Origin: Marisa cornuarietis
Lineage: Eukaryota > Mollusca > Gastropoda > Architaenioglossa > Ampullariidae
NCBI GenBank assembly: GCA_004794655.1
Contig: SMMW01000042.1
Coordinates: 1,431,001 to 1,495,000, forward strand
Direction: 5' to 3'
Length of the DNA stretch: 64,000 bases
The first letter of the stretch is position 1, and each line of letters starts with the position of its first letter. Shown piece after piece: positions 26,634 to 38,165 of this stretch. The notes below the pieces were generated by a model. The model searched no databases and was not told the DNA's origin. It saw only the letters and a list, made by a program, of their open reading frames with translations. The position numbers and the translations under genes are program-made.

Positions 26634-27257
26634 CTGGTAGTGGGGCGACCATCCCCAACCCAGCGGGTCCCCAGGTGGCGGATAGGGGAGCGGCCCTTAG
26701 ATATGAGGGTCAGCTGCGAAATAAGCCTATAGGTTCCTTATAGGTCCTTGGTCGAATAAGCAGCCCCGGACCAACTGGCGGTACACCTAACAGGATGGGG
26801 CGGGTAAGCAGGTGGCACTGCTATACCCCATCAAAATCCCCCAGATGTCCCAGGACGGGTGTATCATGCGAGAAAGAGCCGCATTATAAGCTCTAGCCCC
26901 CTGTGTTCCCAGGGTCAGGTTCTAGGACCAGGAACGGGAGGAGGTTTGGCCCCCTACGTGTGGCATGCAGGCCCACCGGAGTGTGGACAAGTCCTGGTGC
27001 CCATGAACCAAGCTCCGAGGTGGATCCTCAGTTAACAAAAACCAACCCCGTACTCCCAGGGTCAGGCTTTGAGACAGGAGCTAGGAGAAGGAAAACTCCA
27101 TATAACACCCGGCCAGAGGATGGTCGTTAGCCTTGGTCGGCAAGTCTCTACGAGAAAGACACTCGGACAAGAAAACTGACGCCGAAGACGGATGTGCTGG
27201 GCCATCGGGCGCTTAACGGCAGCACAACGCACTGACACTCGCATGAATGGACAACGC
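26634..27257. mobile_element. 624-bp GC-rich insertion with perfect 13-bp target-site duplication
   Basis: The segment is flanked on both sides by the identical 13-mer ttacttaaattgt (26621-26633 and 27258-27270), and the host 24-bp array continues on the far side. It is visibly richer in G+C than the surroundings. Inside, the motif ccagggtcaggt with a following agga/ggag stretch occurs twice about 150 bp apart (near 26909 and 27056). No poly(A), terminal inverted repeat or tRNA-like head is evident. A truncated non-LTR element or a non-autonomous retroposon is most likely. The family is not recognised. Confidence 0.8.
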
Positions 27258-27297
27258 TTACTTAAATTGTGTATGACACTTTTACATAAATTATTCA
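27258..27297. repeat. ~24-bp minisatellite, right remainder
   Basis: About one and a half further units of the array interrupted by the GC-rich insertion, starting with the second copy of the 13-bp duplication. Confidence 0.75.
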
Positions 27298-28599
27298 TGA
27301 CGTCCACAATCTGTGTGAAATAAAAGTCTTTCAAAAGCTTCCTAACGATATATTTGTCAGTCACTGCTCTTCAAAAGTGTTTGCAAACTGTGTAAATCAT
27401 TTACTATACAAAGAGACTTACAATATCAGTATTTTGAAATGACAGAAGGTGAGAAAAGCCAAAGGTGAGAAAACCCGTAGTCATGTAACTAAACAACAAT
27501 ATTAAACAAATTAACGACTTTAAACAACAACATTATTTACCAGCTGTCAATCTCCTTTTGATAAACTTTAAAGCGAAATAGAGACACAACACTGACTGCT
27601 GAATAGACCACTAGACTGGCGGACTGACGGACTAACTGACCGGCCATGCCAGAGGACGGAGTGATGGAAGGAAAAACAAAGTAAGAGGTTTAAGGCGAGT
27701 CAGGGCTAAGGGTAGAAAGGACACAAAGAGGAAAGAAGAGAGACGAAAAGTACAGAGGAAAACTGAAAGAGACTGGGAAAGAAAGACGGAATATTTTAAC
27801 AGAAGCGTCCTAACACTACCATCAAACTCACTGAATGTCAGCCAGCCACTGAAAGAAAACAATGACTAGTAAATCGCAAAATAAGACAAACACAAACAAT
27901 GTGATGACACCATGTATCCAGCCAACTTTTGGTCCAGTCCGCATCTAGGAAAAGAAACAAGCGCATTGGTAAGTGAGCTCCAGGGAGTTAGGAATCGAAA
28001 GTGGGTTCAGACAAATCAAAACCGCCATTCCGGGACCCGCGGGCTACACTCAGGCGGCCAGCGATGCTGAAGCCTTGCAATCGTGCGATAGTCTTGACAG
28101 TCCGACTAGTGCTCACGTGGCTTGACTCTGAAACAATTAGCCCCCGGCTAGTACCGTAATGGGCACCATCACAGCACCAGCACACCACCACCACAGCACC
28201 AGCTGACCAATTTGCTGCCTTCTTCGTACCTTCCTGGCGACCCTGTGCTCGTGATCACCGTGTGTCTTCAGTCTCTCAACATCTGTTGAATGTAATACTG
28301 ACAACCAGTTTGCCATCAACTACTGAATATAATACTGACAAGCCATCAGCTGCTAGAGGACCGACTATCAGCTGAGGCAACTTACCCCACCGTGCATCAG
28401 AACGAAGGAGGTAGACGGATGGACACAGAAATAAAGCAAGCAATCGACGTTGCCACATCTTGAAACAGAATTTGATGATATTCTAGAATGCTCGAGGTTA
28501 TCAAAGCCTAGAACATCACTTGATGATAGTTCTGGAATGCTGCAAGAAATCCTGAAGGTACTATATAGCAGAAATAGACAAAGTTTGCTTTGCCTTTAT
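27298..28599. other. Anonymous sequence
   Basis: A purine-rich tract lies at about 27640-27790. No gene recognised. Confidence 0.5.
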
Positions 28600-28995
28600 C
28601 GTTTAATGAAATCTTGTCTGTAAAACCTCCTGCCCGAAACCTTCGCTCCTCATCTGACTCCCGCATTTTATCCCTCCCTCTCACAAAGACAGTCACATAT
28701 GGACAACGGATGCTCTCCCTTTGTGCTGCTCAGCAGTGGAACTCTCTACCACATCATATTCGCCACTCAGCATCTAAGGCCGTTTTCAAACGCTCTCTTA
28801 AAACATATATTTTTACAAAATACTATTCCTGACTTGTACCCCATCTCTATGTTGTCCAGTGTCCCTATGTGTACCTCACTGTCTACTGGTTGTTATGTTT
28901 TCGTTCTATCAAATTGTACTGCGCAGAGAGTGCGATCTATCCTATTCGTGATTCTGCGCATTATAAGTTCACATTATTATTATTATTATTGTTTG
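28600..28995 (+). pseudogene. 5'-truncated CR1/L2-like LINE, different subfamily
   Basis: An open frame at 28590-28832 ends in the last ~75 residues of a CR1/L2-like LINE: KPPARNLRSSSDSRILSLP, then TYGQRMLSLCAAQQWNSLP, then FKRSLKTYIF and a stop. About 160 bp of 3' UTR follows, ending gcgcattataag plus an (ATT)n tail at 28972-28990. It differs from the copies at 20.9 and 52.3 kb, indicating a second subfamily. 5' truncation is typical of retrotransposition. Confidence 0.85.
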
Positions 28996-31807
28996 TTATA
29001 TTGTCTGTTCTTTGATAAACTGTTGTTGTGATAGTCTGGTCATGTCTAGTCACACTTTCTGACATTCTGAAAAGTTAACGTTAGAGCATATAGTTTGCTA
29101 AATTGTGTAATATCACTAGTGGCCCCAGGATTGTGACATCTCACATTTCTACATCATGATGACCTTTGTTTTCTAAAGTCTAGGATCTTTCTCAATACAC
29201 TCCATGTCGCCAGACACGCAGACATCATCTGTTCTGCGGTCTTTCAGGTTATGGACAAAAGATCGCACGTCCTGAAGTCCTACCCTATGTGCAACCATGA
29301 ATAGGATGTTGCTGGCCTTTAGAGACTGCAGTTCCTAGAGACCGCATCTTCATCAAGGTACACCTGACAGTTTTCTTCGCTCGTGTAACTGTGAAAAGTC
29401 CAGTACCCCTAGTCTAAATTATTTGTTTTCAAGAGATGTCGATGAAGAGATTCCATAAAAAGACCAATTGAGGTTATCTGCAGAAGATCCTACTGGTTGC
29501 TCTCCGAGGGACTAGGGCTTGTACTTGAAGTGTCGTTGTATAGAGCTTCTCAACATATCACTGCTGAATGCGTCAAACAATTCATTCTCTTCATTCTGAT
29601 TTTTAGTTATTCTCACGTATTTCCACTGCAGTCAGATGCAGACCGAAAAGAAAGCGGACTCCAACAGGTGCAAACACGAAATAGACTTAAAAGGTCCTGG
29701 TCTTTCATTTAGTTGTCAGCTAATGGCCCGGGGCATCCCGTCATCAGCTGATAGTTAATGGCCCTGTGCACTCCCAGTGTCGGTAGCTAATGGCTCCGGG
29801 GCACTGTCGGCTTCAATAACTAGTGCCCGGATGTAAAGGACCATCGGATGTATTCCATATCTGGTGGGTTAACGGCACCTAATGTGAAAATCGCTCTTGA
29901 ATCAATCTTGCATTCTCATGAAAAAAAACACGCACTGCATGCAGCACTGGCTTCTAGTTGAAAAGCAGGTTAAACACAAGCGCTTCTGTCTTTACTTCGA
30001 CATAACTCCTCCCCTGGTTATCTATTCGATCTGTGTATTTTGTTCTTCGCCATACTAACATTCCACATTAACATTCCCCCTCCCCTATGCCAACATTTTA
30101 CCCAAGACTACAAGATCTCGGAGCCTTTCCACGTGCAGTGGCTCAATTATGAATTTTTTTTAACTCTCTGTCTCTCTCAGATAAAGCGACTTGAGAAAGA
30201 GACTGATTCCTAAAACAAAATATGTATTATACTCTTTTAGCTTTTTGTTTGTCCTTGTTATTAGCTAATGTTAGCAGCTCTGCGTCAATCTATGTCAAAG
30301 AAAAATGCAGCTATGAAGCGTTGAAGGTTTGAAATTAAACTAACAATTGACTATTCAACGCAGTCAGTAGTGTGTCTGTCCATATGTAACTAGTATTGCC
30401 TACTTTATTCTCTTGTACTGTTCTACCCATTGAAATGAACCGAAGGCTGCCTCAATAAATTTCAAATTTCAAACTTCAGATCTCTCTGTCTCCTTCTGTC
30501 TCTTTCTTTCAAGGTAAAGTTAATCAGTAAACCTGCTTTCGTAGTGTACTTTGAGTACCTGACCGCTTTAACACCTGTAGGTCCAGGATGTGTTTATGTG
30601 TCCGCGCGCGCGTGTCTGTGTGTGCGGACGTGTGTAAGTTGTATAAAGTCTTTAATGTTGTTTATGTTACTGTTGCTGGTATTAAGGACACGATCACTTG
30701 ATACCCCTCTAACTACCCAGATATGACTGTGAAAAGTGCGTGAAGATAACAGTTGATCTTGGGGTACTTTGCTCAGCTATCGTGTGATGCATTTGATGAA
30801 CCTTTTCACTGTCATACTGAACTGACATCAAAACTAAACTGTCTTGTGATGTAGATTTTTGACCGACAATTGTAAAATAAAAAAAAACTAGCGCCATTAT
30901 TGAGACTGTGTTAACACTAGTTTTGCCTGAGCCAACTGCTTCGACCGTTGTTGGTTCGGTCTGCTTTGTGCAATCTTTCGGTAATTGAAGTTGAATCCCT
31001 TTTAATTGGCCTTAATACTGACAGATCAATGGTACGCGTTGGTGATAAAGAAACTGATCTTAAAAAGTCTGATAAACTTTGGTGATACAAACACGACACA
31101 ATTATTTTTTTAACATTTGTGTGTTCCTATAGAGGCTTTAAATTCCTTTTTTGAGTAATTAGCCTTTAATTGACGACAGAAAAAGACTAGCAAACTTTTC
31201 TTGACAAAGAAAATATTTTTGAGGATTAGAGAAATTAAGAGATGAAATTCAAGTCCTGCCAGAGATGATTCTTTTATAAATGATGCTTCCCAAAAAAAAA
31301 AAGCAATCTGTTGTTGTGTCAGGGCTAAGAAAGCGGAGGCACTAAGCATCAAGCTGTATTGATCCCTGGCTGCGTCCCACTTACTACATCGTGAGAACAG
31401 CAGCATCCAGATTAATTTTCTTGATGACTGGCGCTGTTGCATTTGTGTAGGTCGAGATGAATTTCGTGTTCCGTGATCCTGTATAACGCATGCCTAGGGA
31501 CAGGCTGGCGCCATGACCACCCCTCCTGGTGACCGCACCAGACATGGCGCGCCGCCCTCCCACCCGACCACACCCCACGCCTTGTTTCTACTGACCTCGT
31601 TCACCACCTCGTCTACACTTTCTCACTCAAGCTACTGAGACTTGGCATCAGTAGGGGAGCCAGTAGGAAAATGTAGAGGCAGGTAGAAAGGGGAAACGCG
31701 TAAAGAGATTCTGCATTCACGACAACTGCAGTATTAAATGTGGAGAATGCGAAATACGTGTGATGCAAAAGAACTGAACAATTTTTTAACACATTTATTG
31801 TCGAAAC
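28996..31807. other. Anonymous sequence
   Basis: No gene recognised. 29705-29825 holds about three diverged copies of a ~50-bp unit with agctaatggcccggggca. 30600-30640 is a CG/TG-alternating tract. Confidence 0.5.
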
Positions 31808-31936
<129 letters not shown>

Positions 31937-32043
31937 GTCAGGTACTCGTGTAACAGCTATGTGAACTGGGGCAAGTAACTGTAGTAAGTCAGGTACTCGT
32001 GTAGAAGCTGTGTGAACTGAGGCAAGTATTTGTGGTAGGTCAG
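31937..32043. repeat. Two-unit outlier of the 51-bp minisatellite
   Basis: Slightly more than two copies of the unit that forms the large array at 34.8-35.75 kb, beginning gtcaggtactcgtgtaacag. They lie between (TGA)n on the left and a short (TCA)n run (32044-32063) on the right. Confidence 0.9.
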
Positions 32044-32063
32044 GTCATCATCATCATCATCAT
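32044..32063. repeat. Short (TCA)n run
   Basis: About six units, the reverse complement of the long (TGA)n run 107 bp upstream, so the pair forms an inverted repeat around the minisatellite outlier. Confidence 0.9.
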
Positions 32064-34810
32064 CTCGTCGCTAGGTGAGTTGATGACGTCAGATGAGTAT
32101 GCTGCTACATGACTTTCTTTATTAAATACCCGAGTAGCATCTTCTCGCCCGAAAAAGTGATCAAGTAATTGGTTCCACTTACTGGCGTCGCTCGCTGTCT
32201 TGACATCTCTCCTTCTTGCCGATCTGTAGTTGCATATTAACGGTGACCCGTTAACTGCTCCAGATTTCCGTCCTTCTCTGCCGCCAGAACACTTCAAAGA
32301 GTATCTTCTGAATGGCGGTGTTTCCTTGAGAAGCTGCTACTCACCCAACGTGAACTACATCTTCCCAATCATCAACGAATCAAAATGGTCTACAACTTTT
32401 CTGTTGCATCTATTACATTGAGATGCTGAGAACCTTGCTGATCGAACCTTAACACAATCAACGGCGTGAATTCAATATTAACATACGACCCTTAACCTAC
32501 CGTACTTTATGCCTCACGTTTACACGCAGTCTACAATTAATGGTTTGTGCCATGCAGTCACGTGACTTTCCTGAGACTGGCTGCAAATCTCATCAGATAC
32601 AAGTAACACTTCATCCAAATAAAAAAAAAAAACAGATTTAACATTCAAACATTTGTGATACGGATTGTTGCATACATGCCGTTATAGATATTGTTATGGA
32701 TGTGGGTGTGGGAGTCTAAGACTGATGTTTTCGTGTTTTTTTATTGTTTGAGGCAGATGTACATTGAACAGACTGCCTTCACCAGAGATCAACCTAACGT
32801 TATACTGTTTCAAAAAAAAAAGCAGGAAGGTCCAATAGCCTAGTGGCCGGGACAATTTCTAAGGCACTGGCTGCAGAAGACAGAGTACACCCCGTTCCTT
32901 CCAAAATCTTTGACCACAGTCCCTTATAAATCAGTTGTCCATCTTCTGGATGGCCAAGTGAACTTTTCCAGTCACGCTTTGACCAGCGACTTTGTGCACC
33001 GACATGGAATTCATTAACCGCCAGCATCCATGTCACGATCTCAGCTGTTTGTAAAGAAAATACGCACTGCGCTGGCTCCGATATTTCCACCTGTGCACGT
33101 GACTATTTCACGCACGACTGATCATACTGATTATCAACCTCTCAGGCTGTTGCAAGGCTGCCACTGAGGTCTGATGTCTGATTAGACACCCGAATTTTTA
33201 GGCATAGCTGGCCCTTTTATACTCACCCGCATGTTGAAATAACGATGTTTCTAATTGGTTTCACTAATCCTTGTCTTTACTAATCATCGTTACATACTAA
33301 TTTTGATAATTTAATACTTGGATTAAAATCACTTTTGTTTACCTAATCTTGGTGTTTTTCTTTATAGTTCACGAATAATAGTATGTAGTCCATGAATGAT
33401 AGTTTGTAGTTTCTACTGAGACTCCTTTTGTCTTCTCACGATCGTACGTTTCTCGCTCTTCCGCGCATGTACATCTACTGCGGTCTGCATGCGCAGTGTA
33501 TGTTTGGAAAGATCATCTCAAAATAAAGCAGAGAAGATGACACTTTTGCCTGAGAGTCTAGGGGAATAAATAATAGAGATACTGCATGGAAAAAGCATGT
33601 TTTCAGACCTATTTTTCCGCAGAAAAATTGGACCTTGGTCCCAAATCTTCTACTGGTCCCCACCCACCACCTCTACCGCATCCAAACTTGTTACAGCCAC
33701 CACAGCAAATGGCCTCGATACCGCTTCACCTTGTAATGCCCTTTCTTGCTCGTTACAAACAGTTTGATGGACTCACCCCTATCTCAGAGCATGCCAAGCA
33801 AAGTGCGACGATTTAATAGCATCCTTTCCAGAGCTTCATTTGCTATGTTTGCCTCACTGCGACAGGTTATCGACCGTATCGAGCATGATATACACACCAT
33901 GTCCACCAGGGCTTATTAACAGTCCTGAAGTCACGGCCATTATTTTAGCAGTCTTTCTCCAGGGTCAATAGTCAGTATCGTCAGCTTTCATGTTTTGTTT
34001 TTGTATACTGGTCTCTCCGGAGATTATTTTTGGTTTATGCTAGTAGCTTGTAATATTTAGTTATAAACATGCGTGAGTGAAATATACTCACTAGGGTGTG
34101 TCATTCAACAAAACAATAGACCAGCTGTGATAGAAAATAAATAACAAGATGAAAGAGTAATGACAACAGATTTTCATCTAATCTGACCTAAGAGTGTGTC
34201 AAGTGAACAAAAGAAATAGGGATGCACGTACGAGATATAAAACAAAACCAATCTACAGATAAGTAAAGCTGCTGATATACCAGGAATAAACATTAACGAG
34301 ATTATTTGATGAATGATTGTTGAGTAATGATGTTTTACCAAGCACTGCAGAAACTGGCTGCAGAGGTGACCAACTTCTGTTTACTCCGTGGATTATAAAT
34401 TACATAAGTAATTAGTGAGGCATTAGGTCAGTTTCACAGTAGAAACGCGACGGACTCAGAATTCTTCTCAATTCTATGTTCAACATTTCCTTTCTTAGTT
34501 AAAATAATGTGATGCTGTAAATGATATCAGTGTTCCTGGCCAAAAGAGTGGACAAGATGTATGAGTATTGTACTCTAGGCCAAAAAGCCTGACAATAATA
34601 GCAGAAGTTCATTGACCTGCTCACTGAGTAGGGTCTTCACATACATTTTACACGACCAACAGAATTGTTGGAATGTGCAGAAACTATTTAACTAGTGCTA
34701 CCCTGCGATCTAGAAGCACAATGACCTACATCTCTCAGTGGTCTCCACAACATTTTCCGCAAATTATTGTACTCCAAAAAAGTGGTTACCTAGACATGAT
34801 AAGTAGCCGA
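32064..34810. other. Anonymous sequence
   Basis: No gene supported. Short frames on both strands at 32040-32420 have ordinary composition but no family I recognise. Confidence 0.45.
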
Positions 34811-35753
34811 AGTAGCTCAGGTACTCATGTAACAGCTGTGTGAACTGGGCAAGTACCTGTAGTAGGTCAGGTACTCATGTAACAGCTGTGTGAACTGGGG
34901 CAAGTACCTGTAGTAGGTCAGGTACTCATGTAACAGCTGTGTGAACTGGGGCAAGTACCTGTAGTAGGTCAGGTACTCATGTAACAGCTGTGTGAACTGG
35001 GGCAAGTACCTGTAGTAGGTCAGGTACTCGTGTAACAGCTGTGTGAACTGGGGCAAGTACCTGTAGTAGGTCAGGTACTCGTTTAACAGCTGTGTGAACT
35101 GGGCAAGTACCTGTAGTAGGTCAGGTACTCATGTAACAGCTGTGTGAACTGGGGCAAGTACCTGTAGTAGGTCAGGTACTCGTGTAACAGCTATGTGAAC
35201 TGGGGCAAGTACCTATAGTAGCTCAGGTACTCATGTAACAGCTGTGTGAACTGGGGCAAGTACCTGTAGTAGGTCAGGTACTCGTGTAACACCTATGTGA
35301 ACTGAGTCAAATAGCTCAGGTGCTCGTGTAACAGCTGTGTGAACTGGGGCAAGTACCTGTAGTAGCTCAGGTACTCGTGTAACAGCTGTGTGAACTGAGG
35401 CAAGTACCTGTAGCAGGTCAGGTACTCGTGTAACAGCTGTGTGAACTGAGGCAAGTACCTGTGGCAGGTCAGGTACTCGTGTAACAGCTGTGTGAACTGG
35501 GGCAAGTACCTGTAGTAGGTCAGGTACTCATGTAACAGCTGTGTGAACTGGGGCAAGTACCTGTAGTAGCTCAGGTACTCGTGTAACAGCTGTGTGAACT
35601 GAGGCAAGTACCTGTAGTAGCTCAGGTATTCGTGTAACAGCTGTGTGAACTGAGGCAAGTAGCTCAGGTACTCGTGTAACAGCTGTGTGAAGTGGGTCAA
35701 GTACCTGAGGTCAGATACTCGTGTAACAGCTGTGTGAACTGGGGCAAGTAACT
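34811..35753. repeat. 51-bp minisatellite
   Basis: About 18 tandem copies of a 51-bp unit containing caggtactcatgtaacagct and ggggcaagtacctgtagtag. The unit is 17 codons, so the minus strand reads as a 17-residue repeat (QFTQLLHEYLTYYRY-like). A shortened unit near 35305 and another near 35655 break the register. Related outlier copies lie at 31937-32043. Confidence 0.95.
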
Positions 35754-37602
35754 GTACGTAGCAAGTAGCGCTGCGTCACGCGGCTGTCGAACAGACGTCC
35801 ATACACTTGGGTGCCGGTGCTCTACCACTCGATTCTGCCCTCTACTAAGATCCAGACAATGGACTAGCAAATGAAAATGCGAACCAAAGAGACAAGACTA
35901 TCAGAAGCATCTTTCCTACAAAAGTCACACAAAGAATGAGGAAGCACCAAAGTGAATTGGGCAAATAACTATAAAGTCATACGAAGACCTCCTGACTACA
36001 GTGAAAATAAACTGAACTGGTGTTGGTACATCTCATGATTATCATGACTGCAATGAACAGAGCAGGAAAGAGAAGAAGAGGCAGACAACAGAATGTTCAG
36101 ACAACTTCCAAGAAGGGAGACAAACAGATGGCTGATCGTCAACTCTTTGTTTTAGAACCCCGCTCAAGTTCTCGATGCCAGGTGTTCAAGGCTGGTCTCA
36201 TTTCCTCTTGCTTTGGAGGTTCCAGGTTAAGGCCTGTCTAGAGATTTGTCTGCCAGACTTGCGAACTGTGTGGCAAGTCTTTGTGGTCTTTCTTATTTCA
36301 CAGAAAGCTCTTGCACATTTGAAGATCATTTCTGGCGCTACTGTATAGCCAACAAATCTGAAGAATATTTTCTAAGCAAGTTTTCATTTTCATTAGATAA
36401 GAAAACGACTAAATGTAAATGCTAAATTGTATATTACTAAACTCTGCACAAATTGAATCAATGCATCCAAATTGATGAGCTCGTCAATCACCAGAGCAGA
36501 CGACCATGACGTATGAGAAGACTTTCATACATGAATGAAAAACATGGTGATTTTTGGTAATAAAAGTACTGTGAATAAGTAATATTAACAAAGTGAACCC
36601 CAACTTTCATTTCAAACAAAGTCATTTTATTGAGTTTGTCAAACCTAGAACTAACTTTGATGGGGAGTTTGTGTACATCCTGTGCAAAGATCCTGAACGA
36701 GTTTCGCCTGCACACAATATATGTTTCGAAGGACAGTCATCTTTCTCGACAACATTTTCGGCACTCAATGGCAAGGACTCTTTCATGTGTGACCACCGTG
36801 GAGGTATGAAGCTTGGCGGCCGGCGGTGCCTTAATGTTTAATTATCTGACCCCGCACTTAATGCGGCCGGCATCACAAGTGTCTGGAGTAGCGCTTCTAG
36901 GCACTTGACTACCACAGAGGTCTGTGCTGTCCTCGTCTATTACTCTACTCCTAAACATTACAATTCTAGTACAAGGTTTCGGTTCACTGTAGTTAAGCCC
37001 TTACATGAAATACACAGACGCCATTAAAATAAGGACAGCTATGTGAGCAAGACAGATGCAATCTTTCCACGTACCGCCTCTCCCGTTTATCGTTCGTTTA
37101 GCGCCCGCACACATATATATATATATATAGAAATAAATGTATCTTCGGTTACACGAAACAGAGATAGAGACTGCTTTAATGAAGTGTGATTTTTCAAACG
37201 TTTTCTGTACGTCAACTTTTTGCAGTTAACTTTTTTAGGATTTGTCTCTTGTCCTTATCTCACGTGACCAGGTGCTCATTTTGACACATCATTTAATGGC
37301 AAGGGGCACATATATTGATAGTTTTTCATCTGTGCAAGGGGCGCAGATAGTTATCTGCCTATGAATGGTGCAAAACGTGGTCAGAGCGGCAATAACGATA
37401 ATGGTAGTTGTGTCGAAACATTTTTGAATGTTAACTGTGCCCTTTGTGCTTTTAATGAGGAAAGGTAGTAATACTGGATTTGTTTTATAACTAATATGTT
37501 GATTAACTAAAATTCTGTACATTTTAAGCTTTTATACAAATAAAACGAAAAGACGAGTGTACTTTAAAGATAAAACCTAGAAAACTCTAGAAGGTGTTGT
37601 GA
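35754..37602. other. Anonymous sequence with one possible exon-like stretch
   Basis: No family recognised. The plus strand at 36593-36803 reads as a non-repetitive protein-like frame and ends at a fair donor (gag|gtatga), but no good acceptor is visible upstream. A (TA)n run lies at 37113-37129. Confidence 0.35.
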
Positions 37603-38165
37603 TAGATCTGTGCTGATCACGTTCAGGGACAGCAGGTGTATAAGCTTTGAAATCAGGTACAACCTATACAAGTCCCTGGTCGTTGCTATCATGGCTGCGA
37701 AACATGGACCCTGTTAACCGAAAAGCAGAGGAAGATTCAAGCATTCGAGGCGAAATGCTTCCGTAGACTCCTCCGAATCTCTTACAGGGAGTAGAAAATG
37801 AGTTTGTTTTCAATTCAGTCCCCCCCCCCTAACTGATGCCTGTCACCAATACAGGGAGGGTTGGCTGTCCTTGGTTCAGTTCTCGTCTCGGGCGCACTGT
37901 TCTTTCTCTGCATGTGGCATCCGTTTACAGGGCTGGCTGCTTTGCCGTGATATAGCCTTAGTTGCTGGCTCGGCGTAAAACACAAACCCCGGGAACCTCT
38001 GCTCACCAGCAGCGAAAACTGGTTTGGTTCGTGCATGTTGCTCGGCACGACACGCTACCCAATTAGTCCTCCAGAGATGTATGGAAGGAGGATGTCTAAG
38101 AGGCAATCAGCAGAAAGAGTGGTTGAACAACACCAAGGACAGGCAGTCAGTTGGTTGATCAACAT
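37603..38165 (+). pseudogene. RTE-type LINE, C-terminal fragment with nested insertion
   Basis: The plus strand reads ISFEIRYNLYKSLVVAI, then a one-base-shifted GCETWTLLTEKQRKIQAFEA and KCFRRLLRISYRE, then NEFVF. These are the post-reverse-transcriptase blocks of RTE-type LINE proteins (YKSLVVSILLYGCESWTLL..., RKLLRISY). After an unrelated ~170-bp insertion it resumes as QRKLVWFVHVARHDTLP and an EGG-x-RG block. Frameshifts and stops make it dead. It lies on the opposite strand from the RTE remnant at 17.3-18.1 kb. Confidence 0.8.
37816..37984. mobile_element. ~170-bp GC-rich insertion inside the RTE fragment
   Basis: A block starting with a C11 run separates two colinear parts of the RTE protein. 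It is GC-rich and, in reverse orientation, starts near ttttacgccgagccagcaac. A tRNA-promoter B-box-like ggttcagttct lies at about 37876 on the plus strand. A SINE is the likeliest explanation. Exact ends and a target duplication were not discernible. Confidence 0.5.

Noticed and set aside
32822..32900. Possible tRNA-derived SINE head (tagcctagtgg looks like an A box)
   Set aside because: No B box at the expected distance and no tail or flanking duplication.
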